Made by a program: the position numbers and the translations under genes
Part shown: piece after piece, positions 34,556 through 47,308 of the stretch
Layout: every line of letters begins with the position of its first letter
How positions within the stretch are numbered: the stretch's first letter is position 1
NCBI RefSeq assembly: GCF_048544455.1
Contig: NC_133534.1
Location: 84,845,637 to 84,909,636, forward strand
DNA: 64,000 nt
Reading direction: 5' to 3'
Origin: Silene latifolia
Taxonomy: Eukaryota; Streptophyta; Magnoliopsida; Caryophyllales; Caryophyllaceae
Notes under the pieces: generated by a model
Told to the model about the DNA's origin: nothing
The model's input: only the letters and a program-made list of their open reading frames with translations
Database searches by the model: none

Positions 34556-34776
34556 CCGAAAAATTTCAAAAAAAAAATCATAAATATCACGTTTACTTTT
34601 GCATATAGTCGAGTCGGATTGGAGTTTATTAATGATGACATTGCACTATTAGTCAAATATATGCCATTCCTTGCCTTTTCACAACTGCTTAGCGAGAATT
34701 AAAAGTGATTTTTCAAATTTTGTTGTGGAATTTACTTCGGGTTATTAGACTTGACTCATTACTTTTGGCAAACTAC
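34260..34776 (+). other. F2 3' region, first part
   Basis: Non-coding, with an A24 run near 34520. Ends at the El2 insertion; the last five bases, actac (34772-34776), resemble acttc at 56987-56991 after El2. Confidence 0.75.
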
Positions 34777-36533
34777 TGATGTCACCATAATTAGCGCATA
34801 TTTAGCCCCCGAATTAGCCTTGTTCCCATGCTTTTTAGTGCATATTTGGGTCATTTCTTATCTTTAGTTCTTTGTTTTGCATATTCTTTGAGATTTTGAT
34901 CCCTTGGTAGGAAAGGAGTAAGAATCTTGCATTTTCATGGCAAAATGAGACTAAATTGATCGAATTCAATGACCAAGCATCAAGGAGAGACAAGATTAGA
35001 AGGCCTTTGTACATATTATAGTACATGAGCAATGTCGAGAAAGGATCCTTGAGTCCCCAAGGAAATCCCCAAGGAATTTATGATGAAAAGGGAAGAAAAG
35101 AAGAAGAAGTCTTGCTGAGGCACAATCCGTGCGGATTGTCTCCAATCCGGCCGTCCTCCACCTGCACAATCCGTGCGGTTTTCCACCAAGACGCTCGGGT
35201 TTAGCCACCACAATCCGCCCGGATTCTCCTGAATCCGCTCGGGTTCCATCGCCAGAATCCGCCCGTCCCGACCCTAATCCGCTCGGATTCCTCTACAGCG
35301 CGTTTTCGTCTTCTCCAAGCTAGAATGAAAGAAGCCCTTCCTTCAAAAAATACCGGCTCCTCCCTGCTCAATCTAAAAAGTGTAATTACTAGTTTAGCCC
35401 TTAGTTAACCCTAATGCATCCCCCTAATTTCCACTATAAATACCCCATTAGTCTAATTAGAAGAGCATGTTCTTCTTATCAATAATTAGAGTAGTTAATA
35501 TCAATCAAATCTCTCTTTAGTTTTGTAATCAACAATTAATCAAGTTCTAATACAAGTTTTATTTCCTTAATCTCTCTTTTGTTCATCCTTTATTTTGGGT
35601 AATTGAAGATTATTTGGGTTATTATTGGGAGATTGACAACCTCTCAATAAAGCATTCAAGTACTTCTTTTATCTTTGCTTTACTATTAGAATCATTAATA
35701 GGTATAATTCTCTTAATCCCTTTTTAATTATTGTTAATTACTTTCATTTATTCATCATGTTTCACTTTGTTGGTATGATTGACAACCTTGCTAGCATGAT
35801 CAACATGATAATGAGTGAGTAGTCTCTTAGCTAGAGTTAATGGGTGATTAAGGGAAACCAACATGGGGAATGATTCATGCTTAAATTAATATGCTTTCAT
35901 GTTTTATTTGCTTGCTTGTTTTGATCTCAACTCATGCACATGTTATATTTGATGAAATGCTAAGCCTATGAATCCTTGCATTTACCACCATCTCCTATCT
36001 TTTCAATGAGACTTGTAAGACATAACCCAACTCGAGTCTCATTAGACCATGCATGTTGTTGAGTAGGGAAGATTAAGTCGACTTGTAGGTGTTGTACAAT
36101 CTAATCGATTCGGCTCCGGGACCCAAACTTTCCTAGGATTGTAAGATATAACCCAACTCAATCCATCACAACAATAATTGCTTGCTTATAATTTGAGAAC
36201 ATGTTTGTATGATCAATTCCCATGATTCCCCTATGATCCCATGACACCCTAGTGCTTTTTAATCAATTGTTTACACCCCCTTTTAATTCATCTTGCTTGT
36301 TTATTTTCATTGCTATTTTAGTTAGTGACCTTCTACATCAACCCAAATTGTGACACCCCTAAGACACCACTAGTTTCAATAGAAATCTCATCTCAATACC
36401 CGTCCCTTGGGATCCGACCTTTACTTGCCTCTTTACTAATTGTAGAGTTGTTTGTGAAGCTATAAATTGTGTTTTGATTCGGACGTGACCCAACGACCAC
36501 ACCTTTAATTGTGAACACGAAACGGACCGATCA
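34777..36533 (+). repeat. El2 5' LTR (1757 bp)
   Basis: TGATGTCACC...GACCGATCA. Motif array 35120-35296 and TATAAATA at 35435-35442. Aligns end to end with 55230-56986. Confidence 0.9.
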
Positions 36534-36538
36534 AAAAA

Positions 36539-36556
36539 TGGCGCCGTTGCCGGGGA
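36539..36556 (+). other. El2 primer-binding site (tRNA-Asp)
   Basis: TGGCGCCGTTGCCGGGGA, identical to the F2 site. The F1 leader hairpin follows at 36612-36637. Confidence 0.9.
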
Positions 36557-36674
36557 CGGTGTTTACTTGATTTAGATTTCCTTTTATTGTTATTAGTTGT
36601 GCCTTTCTTCGCCTTGGGGAAGTAAAATTCCTCAAGGTTTGTTCTAATTGTTTTCGAGTTGTTTGATATTTTGC

Positions 36675-39472
36675 ATGTCTAGAAGGTCACAAGGTGATTT
36701 GTTACCTTTTGACCGTGAAATTGAAAGAACCTTGACGAACAATAGGAGATTTGCTAGGAGGAATTTGAGAGGTATTAGTGAGATTGTTCAACCCACTATT
36801 GAGTTCATCAACCCTTTCGCAATAGAAGGAGAGGAGAACCCATTACACAATACCCCACAAAATCAACCTACAATGCCTAAATTCGTCACTCACACTCCGT
36901 ACCCACCGAGGAGAACCTACCCAATGGTACTCCTACACCACAACATCTAACCGGAAATTTTATTGCCAAATCCGCCTTTATCCAATTAGTCGAAAGGAGC
37001 CAATTTGGGGGGATGCCTAGTGAAGACCCTCATTCTCATATGGAAACCTTTTGCGACTATTGTGATGCAATCTCTCAAACCGGTGTGACTCAAGCCCAAA
37101 TTAGATGGGTCTTATTTCCATTTTCTCTAATCGGCACCGCGAAACAATGGTTGAAGGGCCTTGACAAGGCCACTCTCGGAATAGATTCTTGGAAGAAGTT
37201 GGCTCTAGCTTTCTACAAAAAATTCTACCCACCGGAAAAGACTAACATGCTAAGAGCTGAAATTACGGGTTTTAAGCAAAGGGATGAAGAATCTTTGTAT
37301 GAAGCTTGGGAGCGGTTCAAGGGAATTTGTCGCTCATGTCCTCACCATGGACTTAGCGAATGGTTTTTGGTACAACAATTTTGGAACGGTTTATATGAAG
37401 ATTCAAGGAACATTCTCAACATGGGATCAAATGGAATGTTCACCGAAGTTGATGACAATCAAACATGGAACAAGATTGAGGAAATGGCGGTCCATAATTC
37501 ACAATATAGTAGACCTCGCAAGGCTACTAGAGGAGGAAAGCATGAAGTGGACTCCGTTACTCAATTGGGTGCTCAACTTAGTGCTCACATTGACACAATC
37601 AATTTGAAGTTTGAAAAAGCTATGGCTAGACTTGAAGAAGTCTCAAAATCACCAAAGCATCATGTTAATGCCATGACGGCATCTTCATCAATCCCAAGTG
37701 GGATATGTGAGAATTGTGGAACTTTGGGACATGACCAAAGTGAATGTAGGGGAACAAATGAATAAGTGAATGCTTTCCAAGCATACAAGAGTGCTACCCC
37801 TTATTCCAACTATTACAATGAAAACACCAAATTCCATCCAAATCTCTCATACAAAAGCCAAAATGTTCAAAATCCTCAAACAACATACACTCCACCACCC
37901 ATGAGAAACCAAAATCAAAGACCCTTTTACAATCAAAACCAAGGTTACCAAAATCAAAATCCATACAATCACCAAAATGACCAAGGTTTTGATGTCCAAA
38001 AAGCGGTCCTCTAAATGCAAAAGAATCAACAAGAATTTTTCACTCAAATGCATTAAGATACCCAAGCAAAGGAAACCACCATCAACAACATTCTAGCTCA
38101 CACCAAGATGTTGGAAACACAATTGACTCAACTAGCATCTTCAAGCTCACAAAGACAAAAGGGGCTATTACCACCTCAAAGTAATCCCCCTAGACATGAA
38201 ACGGTTAGTGCCATTCACTTGAGAAGTGGTACAAGGTTTGAAGCACCAAAGAAGCAAGTTGAGGATGAAGTTGTGGAAGCTAGTGATAAGGAAGAAATTG
38301 TGCAAAACTCCAAAGATGGAGAATCATCAAAAGAAGAAAGTTCAAAGAAAAATGAAGACAAGGTCAAGGAGAAGGAGCCCATTGTGATTAGACTTCCTTT
38401 TCCAAGTCGTCAAGCCAAGCCCAAATTTGATGATCAACTTGGAAAGTTCATGGAAATTGTGAAGAATTTGGAAGTCTCAATTCCTTTCATGGAATTAATA
38501 AATCACGTGCCGGCCTATGCGAAATACATGAAAGATATCCTCACAAAGAAGAAGTCGATCCGGAAACTTGAGACTATCGCCTTCACTATGGTGAGTAGTG
38601 CAATACTTCAAGGGAGTTCACCTCCAAAACTAAAGGATCCGGGAAGCTTCTCAATACCGTGTACCATTGGCGACACAACGATCAACAAAGCCTTATGTGA
38701 TCTAGGGGCTAGTGTGAGTGTCATGCCGTACTCGGTGAGTAAAAGGTTGGGGATGGGAGAGCTTAAATGCACCAACATCACACTCCAAATGGCCGATAGA
38801 TCTACGAAGACACCATTAAGGATATGGGAAGATGTCCCCGTACGAATTGGGAAGTTTTTCATCCCGGTGGACTTTGTCATTGTTGATATGGAGGAAGATT
38901 CCAACATTCCAATCATTCTAGGAAGACCTTTCCTATACACCGCGGGTGCGGTGATTGATGTGAAACATGGTGAGCTCACTCTAGAAGTGGGAGATGAAAG
39001 CATAACCTTTAATCTTGACAAGACTATGAGAGCTCCTCGTTTGCATGAACCATGTTTCATGATTGATCATTATAGCCGAAAGGATGAGAGGAAGAAATCG
39101 GAACTCCAATGGAAGAAGAAAATTGAAGATGCTCCATTCAAAGAGCAAGTGAATTATGACAAGGAGAGCTTGCAAAGCTCATCAAAATCAATCAAGGAAG
39201 AAGAGAATGGCCTCATTGGCCAAGAGAAGAAATTGGGAGAGTTGTCTCCATCAAATCAAGAGATTTTCAATGATCAAGTTAATGAAGTTTGTGGTCTTTG
39301 GGACGACGAATTTGAAGGGATTTTTAATCCCTACATTGGTAATGCCATCGATCAAGACCGACAACAAGGGCCAAGGTCTATTGAAGACCTCTATAACAAT
39401 AATGAACAAGCTTTTGATTACTTTTTCAAGGTGTTGAGCAACATCAACAACACCTTGAACATGCCCCCTTGA
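36675..39472 (+). pseudogene. El2 gag-protease region (broken)
   Basis: Same order as El1: MSRRSQGDLLPFD start, capsid-type domain (MPSEDPHSHMETF, AKQWLKGLDKATLG), CCHC knuckle CENCGTLGHDQSEC, Asn/Gln-rich tract, LRSGTRFEAPKK, protease with LCDLGASVSVMP, charged tail ending NNTLNMPP. About 97% identical to El1 by eye. Broken in about three places. No pol follows. Confidence 0.85.
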
Positions 39473-40516
39473 CATCTCATCAAGAATGAGAGTTTGGTGG
39501 AGTCCTCCCTAAACCACCAATTGTAAATATTTCTAACTCCCTAACTCGCATTTCAATTCTTGTATTGCATTTTTGTCATCTTTGGATTTTTATTTACTTT
39601 GATCAAGATAATTGTCATGTTTAAGAGAAGTGAGGGAGGGACTAATAATTTCAATTGATGTGTAGTGCTCTAGCTTAGTGTAGGGATGGCAATTGCCTAG
39701 GCTATCCATGCCTTAGTAGTGCCCCCACAATGAAGAACACAAGATATGAAGAAGAATAGAAGAATGATAAGGGATATGCATTGTACACCGATGGAACTGA
39801 ATCCGGGTACAAAGGGGGAGAATCCGAGCGGATTCAAGAGAATCCGCCCGTCTTCATGCAATCCGAGCGTACTGGCTTGAAGACGCACGTCCCTATAAGC
39901 TGAAATTTTGAAAGATTTTTGACTGTAAGAGAATCCGGGCGTCCTGAACAGCAATCCGCCCGTCTATGAAAATCCGTCCGTCTTGGAAAGAAGACGCCCG
40001 TCTTCTCTGCTGAGGAAAACAAGAAAAATTCCTGGACTGAAATCCGTCCGTCTTCTGAAGAATCCGCCCGTCCCGTGTCAGCGAATCCGAGCGTCTTCTC
40101 TTAAAGACGCCCGTCTTTAGGCGAGTTTTATCAAACCCAGAAAGTGCAGAATCCGCCCGTATTAGGCAGAAACCGCACGGATTGCCCCTGCAGTTCGAAT
40201 TTTTCGGTCTTTATAAAACCCCTCCTACCTTCATTCATTCATTCATTCATTCATAACACTACTTCAAAACATCAAAACCCTCATCCTCTCCATCACAAAA
40301 ACAAAATTCCTCAACTACATTCACCAAAATCAAATCAAATCATCCTTTTAACAACAAATCAATCACTCATTTTTCAATAAAAAACAAAACCAAGCACAAA
40401 ATCTTCAACCTTTGAGTCGATTTTTGAATTCATAAAGGCAAAGCCTTTCACCTTTAAATCGATTTGGGTACATTACAAATTTAAGATTTTTCATTCTTTT
40501 CTTGGTTAATTCATCA
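39473..40516 (+). promoter_or_regulatory. El2 spacer with motif array and TATA before ORF3
   Basis: Motif array at 39795-40185, TATA box TTTATAAAA at 40210-40218, a shorter ATTC microsatellite than in El1 (about 40231-40255), then the leader to ATG 40517. Near-identical to the El1 spacer outside the microsatellite. Confidence 0.55.
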
Positions 40517-41926
40517 ATGGCAAGGACTAAGGGAGCAACAAAGGCACCAAAGGCTAAGACACTTTCACAAAGGCAAAAGGCTCTTCAAGCAAAGAAAGCA
40601 TTGGCTATGGTGGTAGCAACACCAAACTTGGAAATGCAACAACAACAACAACCTTCTATGGGAGCAACAACATCTTCTACTCCGGAAATCGATCAACTTT
40701 TGCATTATCCGGAGGTAACTTTTATTTCCGAAACCCATAGAAATACTTTTGCCAAGTTTGCTAGGAAATCACTTCAAGCCACCAAATTTATATGTGAAGA
40801 CACCTTGGAAAAATTGGGTGTCCTTGAGCAAACTAGAGCCTTTTTCAAAGCCATGGGGTTAGAGAAATTGTTTGAATCAAAAGAATTGACATACCCCTCC
40901 CTTACCTTGGAATTTTTGAGTTCTTTGAAAGTCACCAAAGTTGAGAGTAGGGAGAACCTCGAGTTTCGTCTAGCTAATGTTAGTAGACGCATTTCCTTTA
41001 GGGAATTGGGTGAAATCTTGGGTCTTAGTGATGAACCAAGTTATTTTAAGAATTATGGAAAGTATGACCCCGACCCTCTTTGGGAGGCAATTTCCGGAAG
41101 GAAATTTGAGGATTTTCATGCGAGTCGTGCTCTTTTAGTCCACCATCCGGGCATAAGAGTATGGCACAAGGTAATAGGAAACACCATTATTGCAAGGAAA
41201 GATACCAACCATTTCACCATACTTGATTTTATTCTTCTTGAATCGGCTTTGAACATTGGAAGAGTACACACCAAGCCTTTCAACTCTTTGAGGCTTTTGG
41301 TAGATAGATGGCTCAACATTGATTGTGGGAAGAAGGGCACTACCGTTATTGTCAATGGCGACCTAGTCACTATCCTAGCTAAGTACTTTGATCCTAACTT
41401 CAATAAGGATAACAAGTATAAAGCAAAGGAGGGTGGTCATCTTGTTGATTTGCATACTATGATACACAAGTAAAAGTGGGTTGCCCATAACCCTCTTGAC
41501 ACCAAGTATGGATGGCTCACTAGTGAAGCTAGATCGTTCACCTTGCCATCAAAGATTTGTCGTCTAAGCGTCCACCGGACCAATTATCTACTTCCCCTCT
41601 CTAAAGAGGCCGAGTATATTATCCAACAACAAAGGGGTGAACTTGAAATTCCCTCCTCTTCCATTGTCACACCACCTTACCCCTTTGAGTATCAAGAGTT
41701 CAAGCCGGAAGGAATTGAAGCTAGAAATGATTATTTGACTCTTCTCATGCAAGCAATGCACAAGCAAGCCTTTGAGGATCGGAAAAATGCTTACTTGGCT
41801 CAATATCCACCCCTCCTACACTTAGCTAGGCAAGGACTACTTGATCCATCATGTCCTTTGCCTAGTTGGGCGGATAGAGAAGTCCTATTTCCGGGTGCAT
41901 CTAGGGTCGTTTCGGGTGACAATGAG
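40517..41926 (+). pseudogene. El2 ORF3, part before El3
   Basis: Starts MARTKGATKAPKAK. Contains the QQQQQ run, LLHYPEVTFISETHRNTFAK, TYPSLTLEFLSSLKV, FRLANVSRRISFRELGEILG, VWHKVIGNTIIARKDTNHF, RLLVDRWLNIDCGKKGTTVI and LPSKICRLSVHRTNYLLPLS. It stops at the El3 insertion just before the acidic tail; the tail continues at 53036-53214. One further lesion besides El3. Confidence 0.85.
41922..41926. repeat. El3 target-site duplication, left (atgag)
   Basis: atgag before El3 recurs at 53036-53040 after it. Confidence 0.92.
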
Positions 41927-43681
41927 TGATGCGATCCCGCTAAGTGTTCACAAATTAAGATGTGGTCGTTGGTCACGGTCGAATCAAAACACAATTTATA
42001 GCTCCACAAACAACTCTACAATTAGTAAAGAGGCAAGTAAAGGTCGGATCCCAAGGGACGGGAGTTGAAATGAGATTTCTATTGTAACTAGTGGTGTCTA
42101 AGGGGTGTCACAAATTGGGTTGATTTAGAAGGTTACTAAACTAAAATAGCAATGAAAATAAACAAGCACGATGAATTAAAGGGGTGAAAACAATTGATTA
42201 AAGGCACTAGGGTGTCATGGGATCATAGGGGAATCATGGGATATGATCATACAAACATGTTCTCAAATTATAAGCAAGCAATTATTGTTGTGATGGATTT
42301 AGTTGGGTTATATCTTACAATCCTAGGAAAGTTTGGGTCCCGGAGCCGAATCGATTAGATTGTACAACACCTACAAGTCGACTTAATCTTCCCTACTCAA
42401 CAACATGCATGGTCTAATGAGACTCGAGTTGGATTATGTCTTACAAGTCTCATTGAAAAGATAGAAGATGATAGTAAATGCAAGGATTCATAGGCTTAGC
42501 ATTTCATCAAATATAATATGTGCATGAGTTGAGATCAAAACAAGCAAGCAAATAAAACATGAAAGCATATTAATTTAAGCATGAATCATTCCCCATGTTG
42601 GTTTCCCCTAATCACCCATTAACCCTAGCTAAGAGACTACTCACTCATTATCATGTTGATCATGCTAGCAAGGTTGTCAATCATACCAACAATATGAAAC
42701 ATGATGAATAAATGAAAGTAATGAACAATAATTAAAAAGGGATTAAGAGATTATACCTACTAATAATTCCAATAATAAAGCAAAGATAGAAGAAGTACTT
42801 GAATGCTTGATTGAGAGGTTGTCAATCTCCCAACAATAACCTAAAATAATCTTCAATTACCCAAAATAAAGGATGAACAAAAGAGAGATTGAAGAACTAA
42901 AACTTGGAGTAAAACTTGATTAATACTTGATTACAATATTAAAGAGAGATTTGATTGATATTAACTACACTAATTATTGATAAGAAGAACATGCTCCTCT
43001 AATTAGACTAATGGGGTATTTATAGTGGAAATTAGGGAGGATGCATTAGGGTTAACTAAGGGCTAAACTAGTAATTACACTTTTTAAGTTGAGCAAGGAG
43101 GAGCCGGTATTTTCTGAGAGAAGGGCTTCTTTCTTCGTAGCTTGGAGAAGACAATCCGTGCTGTGCTAGAATCCGGGCGGAATAGGGTCGGGACAGGCGG
43201 ATTCTGGCATTGGAATCCGAGCGGATTCAGGGGAATCCGGGCGGATTGTGGAGGGGGAATCCGAGCGGATTGTGGCAAAGCCGCTCGGATTGTCTTCTTT
43301 GGGACGGACGGATTGGTGACAATCCGCTCGGATTGTCAGTCAGCAACAAATCTTCTTCTTTTCTTCCCTTTTATTCATAAATTCCTTGGGGATTTCCTTG
43401 GGGACTCAAGGATCCTTTCTCAACATTGCTCTTCTACTATGATATGTACAAAGGCCTTCTAATCTTGTCTCTCCTTGATGCTTGGTCATTGAATTCGATC
43501 AATTTAGTCTCGTTTTGCCATGAAAATGCAAGATTCTTACTCCTTTCCTACCAAGGTATCAAAATCTCAAAGAATATGCAAAACAAAGAACTAAAGATAA
43601 GAAATGACCCAAATAAGAACTAAAAAGCATGGGAACAAGGCTAATTCGGGGGCTAAATATGCGCCAATTATGGTCACATCA
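41927..43681 (-). repeat. El3 3' LTR (1755 bp)
   Basis: Minus-strand TGATGTGACCATAATTGGCG...GCGGGATCGCATCA. TATA at 43017-43024, motif array 43146-43345. The terminal 50 bases differ from those of El1, El2 and H1. Confidence 0.9.
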
Positions 43682-45716
43682 AATATCCCCAAACCGAACC
43701 TTTGCTCGTCCCGAGTAAAGAGGTGACAAAGACTAGGACCAATACTAACCTATCCTAATAATATAGCCGATATGAGACAATTAGCGGGTCTCACTCCGCC
43801 CCTTCAACTCACAACAAGACAACCATGAGGTAGGATGCCTTCTTGCAAGGCAAGGTGGGTCTTGCCAAAATGGCGACACATCCAAACTTTAAGCACACAA
43901 AAACACATAATGGATGCATCTACAAAAAGAATAGCCACTCCCTCATCAAGTGGCGGAGGCACTAAAGAGGAACAAATTTAAGAGCATGTAATCCTTCACA
44001 AATACTAGTTCAACAAATTACTAAGTCTAAGAGGATGTCACTAAATCACCTCCAAATGGTGTTAAACTAGACTACTTTCGTCCTCAATTTCCAAATGCTT
44101 TCGTCAAGAGCGATCGGATGGTGGTGGAATGATGATCCCTATGATGCTAGTGGCATATGACATGACAAGTCTCGAATTCTCTACAAAAGTAAAGGTCATG
44201 GATCGTCCCAAGCTCGACCAAGTGGCTTGACAAAAGGCTTTTTGGGAATGAAATGCTCAAATCTTTATTCACAACGGGTGGATATGACTAGTATTCAAAA
44301 TTGTCCTCATTTCACTTTCACATTTCAAAAATTTAAGATGGGGTTTGTCCTTAGGGCTAGTGTCCTTTGCTTTCGCCAATCGCTTATTAGGCAACCGGTT
44401 AACCTATAGACAATAGCTTTTCGGGGTGATAGTCACTCTGTCTCTGGGCGGCCGAATTCACAACCGTATGGGGGCCCAATTCAATGGATCCCGCACCAAA
44501 GCACATCGAAGTGGTACGCCTCCATCAAAACAACTTAACTTTCTCAACTTTCAACAATTCATAACATTTGAGGTTTCCTTGGCATTACATTACTTCCACA
44601 TGATAAAATTTCTTTGAAATGAGCACTTCAAACTTATTGATAGAAAATATTTTTGGGTTGCCTTACCACAAGGTCAAACAAGGTCACCTAGACAAGTTAA
44701 CCAAGTCCACATCGCATCACGGGGTTGGATAGGTGACTCACATGCAAACCCTTGACTAGGCCTTGGGTCATGGGTCAAAAGACACTAGTATGACACTATC
44801 TAGGGTGTTTTACAACCATTCTAGTAGGCAAAGTCTTAAGTTGAAGTTGCTCTTGTCAAAGTTCCTAAATAGGCATTTTTCAAAACATTTCTAACATACA
44901 ACTACATGCCATGATGCAACTAATATAAACATCCTAATGCCAGTGATTCTATCAACTAATATGACATATAAACTAAATGCAAGTCCTAAATTCACATTGT
45001 TATACCACATCAATCAAAATAAAGCCACATAGTCATTAACATAAAGAGGAAAAAGGAGATTGGAAAGATCATACCATGCGGTCTTCAATATCCTCATGTC
45101 TCGGATGTGGCGTAGTAAATCAATGTGAATAAGGATAGAACAAACACAATATATACAAGACAATATATACAAGACTACAAAAGGAAATAAACATGTTTTT
45201 GGGTTTTCAATTTTCAAATTTTTATGATTTTTGAAATTTTTCAATTTTTTTGAATTTTTGAATAAGAGTTAAATGTTAGAATTCCCATCCCCACACTAAT
45301 ATGGGCATTGTCCTCAATGGCCAAAATGATGGAAATTATGCAAAGATGATGCATGATTTCTATACTAAATGCAATCTATACTAAGCTACACTACATGATG
45401 CATGGTTTTTTTGTTATGACGGAGAGGATAATTTAGATTACCTCCCGTTGTGTATGCATTAACTTCCCCAAACCGAGTAAGACACTATTGCTAATGACCA
45501 AGGATGGGTGTAGTTCATGCACACACTATGCTATGCATGAAACTAATTTGTCATTTTGGATTTTGAAAATGGGAACAATAGAATGAGAACACCTCAATGG
45601 TACCGAGGTGTGAGTCCTCTAATGGGGCTAGGACTACTTCAACAATGATCAAAATGAAATAAAATATAAAGAGAGAAATAGACAAACCATGAGAGTGTAG
45701 GAGTCTCCAAGGCTTG
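43682..45716 (-). other. El3 3' untranslated region and polypurine tract
   Basis: GGTTCGGTTTGGGGATATT (minus) borders the LTR. The other 2 kb are non-coding, matching 53215-55229 of El2. A 63-codon frame on the opposite strand (44426-44617) is shared with El2 but has no recognisable domain. Confidence 0.8.
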
Positions 45717-47308
45717 CTAATCTTCCATCATGCTATCACCATCACTTCCCTCATGAGAAGTGGTCACATTGCCACTTTCCTTGTCATTTGCTTCTTCACT
45801 TTCTTCCTCATCTTCATCTTCACCATCCTTTTCTCCTTCACTTGCTTCTTCCTCAATATTATCATCAACTTCTTCATCATTTCCAACAACCTCATTGTCA
45901 CCCAAAACGACCCTAGATGCACCCGGAAATAAGACTTCTCTATCCGCCCAACTACGCAAAGGACAAGATGGATCAAGTAGTCCTTGCCTAGCTAAATGTA
46001 GGAGGGGTGGATATTGAGCCAAGTAGGCATTTTTCCGATCTTCATAGGCTTGCTTGTGCATTGCTTGCATGAGAAGAGTCACATAGTCTTTCCCAACTTC
46101 AACTCCTTCCGGCTTGCACTCTTCATACTTAAAGGGGTAAGGTGGTATGACAATGGAAGAGGTGGGCATTTCAAGATCACCCTTTTGTTGTTGAATGATA
46201 TACTCGGCTTCTTTGGAAAGGGGAAGTAGATAATTGGTCCGGTGGACGCTTAGACGGCAAATCTTTGAAGGCAAGGTGAACGATCTAGCTTCACTAGTGA
46301 GCCATCCATACTTAGTGTCAAGGGGGTTATGGGCAACCCACTTGAACTTGTGAATCATAGTATGCATATCAACATGATGGCCACCCTCCTTTGCTTTGTA
46401 CTTGTTATCCTTATTGAAGTTAGGATCAAAGTGCTTGGCTAGGAGTGTGACTAGGCCGCCATTGATAATAACGGTCGTGCCCTTCTTCCCACAATCAATA
46501 TTGAGCCATCTATCTACCAAGAGCCTCAAAGAATTGTAAGGCTTGGTGTGAACTCTTCCGATATTCAAAGCCGATTCAAAGAGAATAAAATCAAGTCTTG
46601 TGAAATGGTTGGTATCTTTCCTAGCAATTATGGTGTTACCCACGACCTTGTGCCATACTCTTATGCCTGGATGGTGGACCAAAAGAGCACGACTCGCATG
46701 AAAATCCTCAAATTTCTTCCCGGAGATTGCCTCCCAAAGAGGTTCGGGGTCATACTTTCCATAACTCTTAAAATAACTCGGTTCATCACTAAGACCCAAA
46801 ATTTCACCCAATTCCCTAAAGGTAATGCGTCTACTAACATTAGCTAGACAAAACTCGAGATTCTCCCTATTCTCAACTTTGGTGACTTTCAATGAACTTA
46901 AAAATTCCAAGCTAAGGGAGGGGTATGTCAATTCCCTTGTTTCAAACAATTTCTTCAACCCCATGGCATTGAAAAAGGCTTTTGTTTGTTCAAGAACACC
47001 CAATGTTTTTAAGGTATCTTCACATATGAATTTGGTGGATTGTAATGACTTCATAGCAAACTTGACAAAGGTATTTCTATGGGTATCGGAAATAAAAGTT
47101 ACCTCCGGATAATGCAAAAGTTGATCAATTACCGGAGTAGAAGGTGTTGTTGCTCCCATAGAAGGTTGTTGTTGTTGTTGCACTTCCAAGTTTGGTGTTG
47201 CTACCACCATAGCCAATGCTTTTTTGTTTGAAGAGCCTTTTGCCTTTGTGAGAGTGCCTTAGCCTTTGGTGCCTTTGTTGCCTTTGTTGCTCCCTTAGTC
47301 CTTGCCAT
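45717..47308 (-). pseudogene. El3 ORF3, ATHILA-type third ORF
   Basis: A 499-codon open stretch covers most of the region and gives the fullest view of this protein. After a basic Ala/Lys/Gln-rich N-terminus and a QQQQQ run comes a folded-looking part with LLHYPEVTFIS, KFICEDTLKTLGVLEQTKAF, TYPSLSLEFLSSLKV, FCLANVSRRITFRELGEILG, PEPLWEAISGKKFEDFHASR, NTIIARKDTNHFTRLDF, RLLVDRWLNIDCG, KFKWVAHNPLDTKYGWL and SVHRTNYLLPLSKEAEY. The last 65 residues are strongly acidic and end DGDSMMED. No signal peptide, membrane segment, zinc finger or catalytic triad is visible. It resembles the Pfam ATHILA family of unknown function. About one lesion near its beginning. Confidence 0.85.

Noticed and set aside
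34519-34560. Poly(A) tail of a LINE or SINE
   Set aside because: No flanking duplication, no LINE coding sequence or SINE A/B boxes nearby; it lies within the F2 3' region.
45717-47308. Viral envelope protein for ORF3
   Set aside because: No signal peptide, membrane helix or fusion-type segment; conserved core and acidic tail fit a soluble protein.
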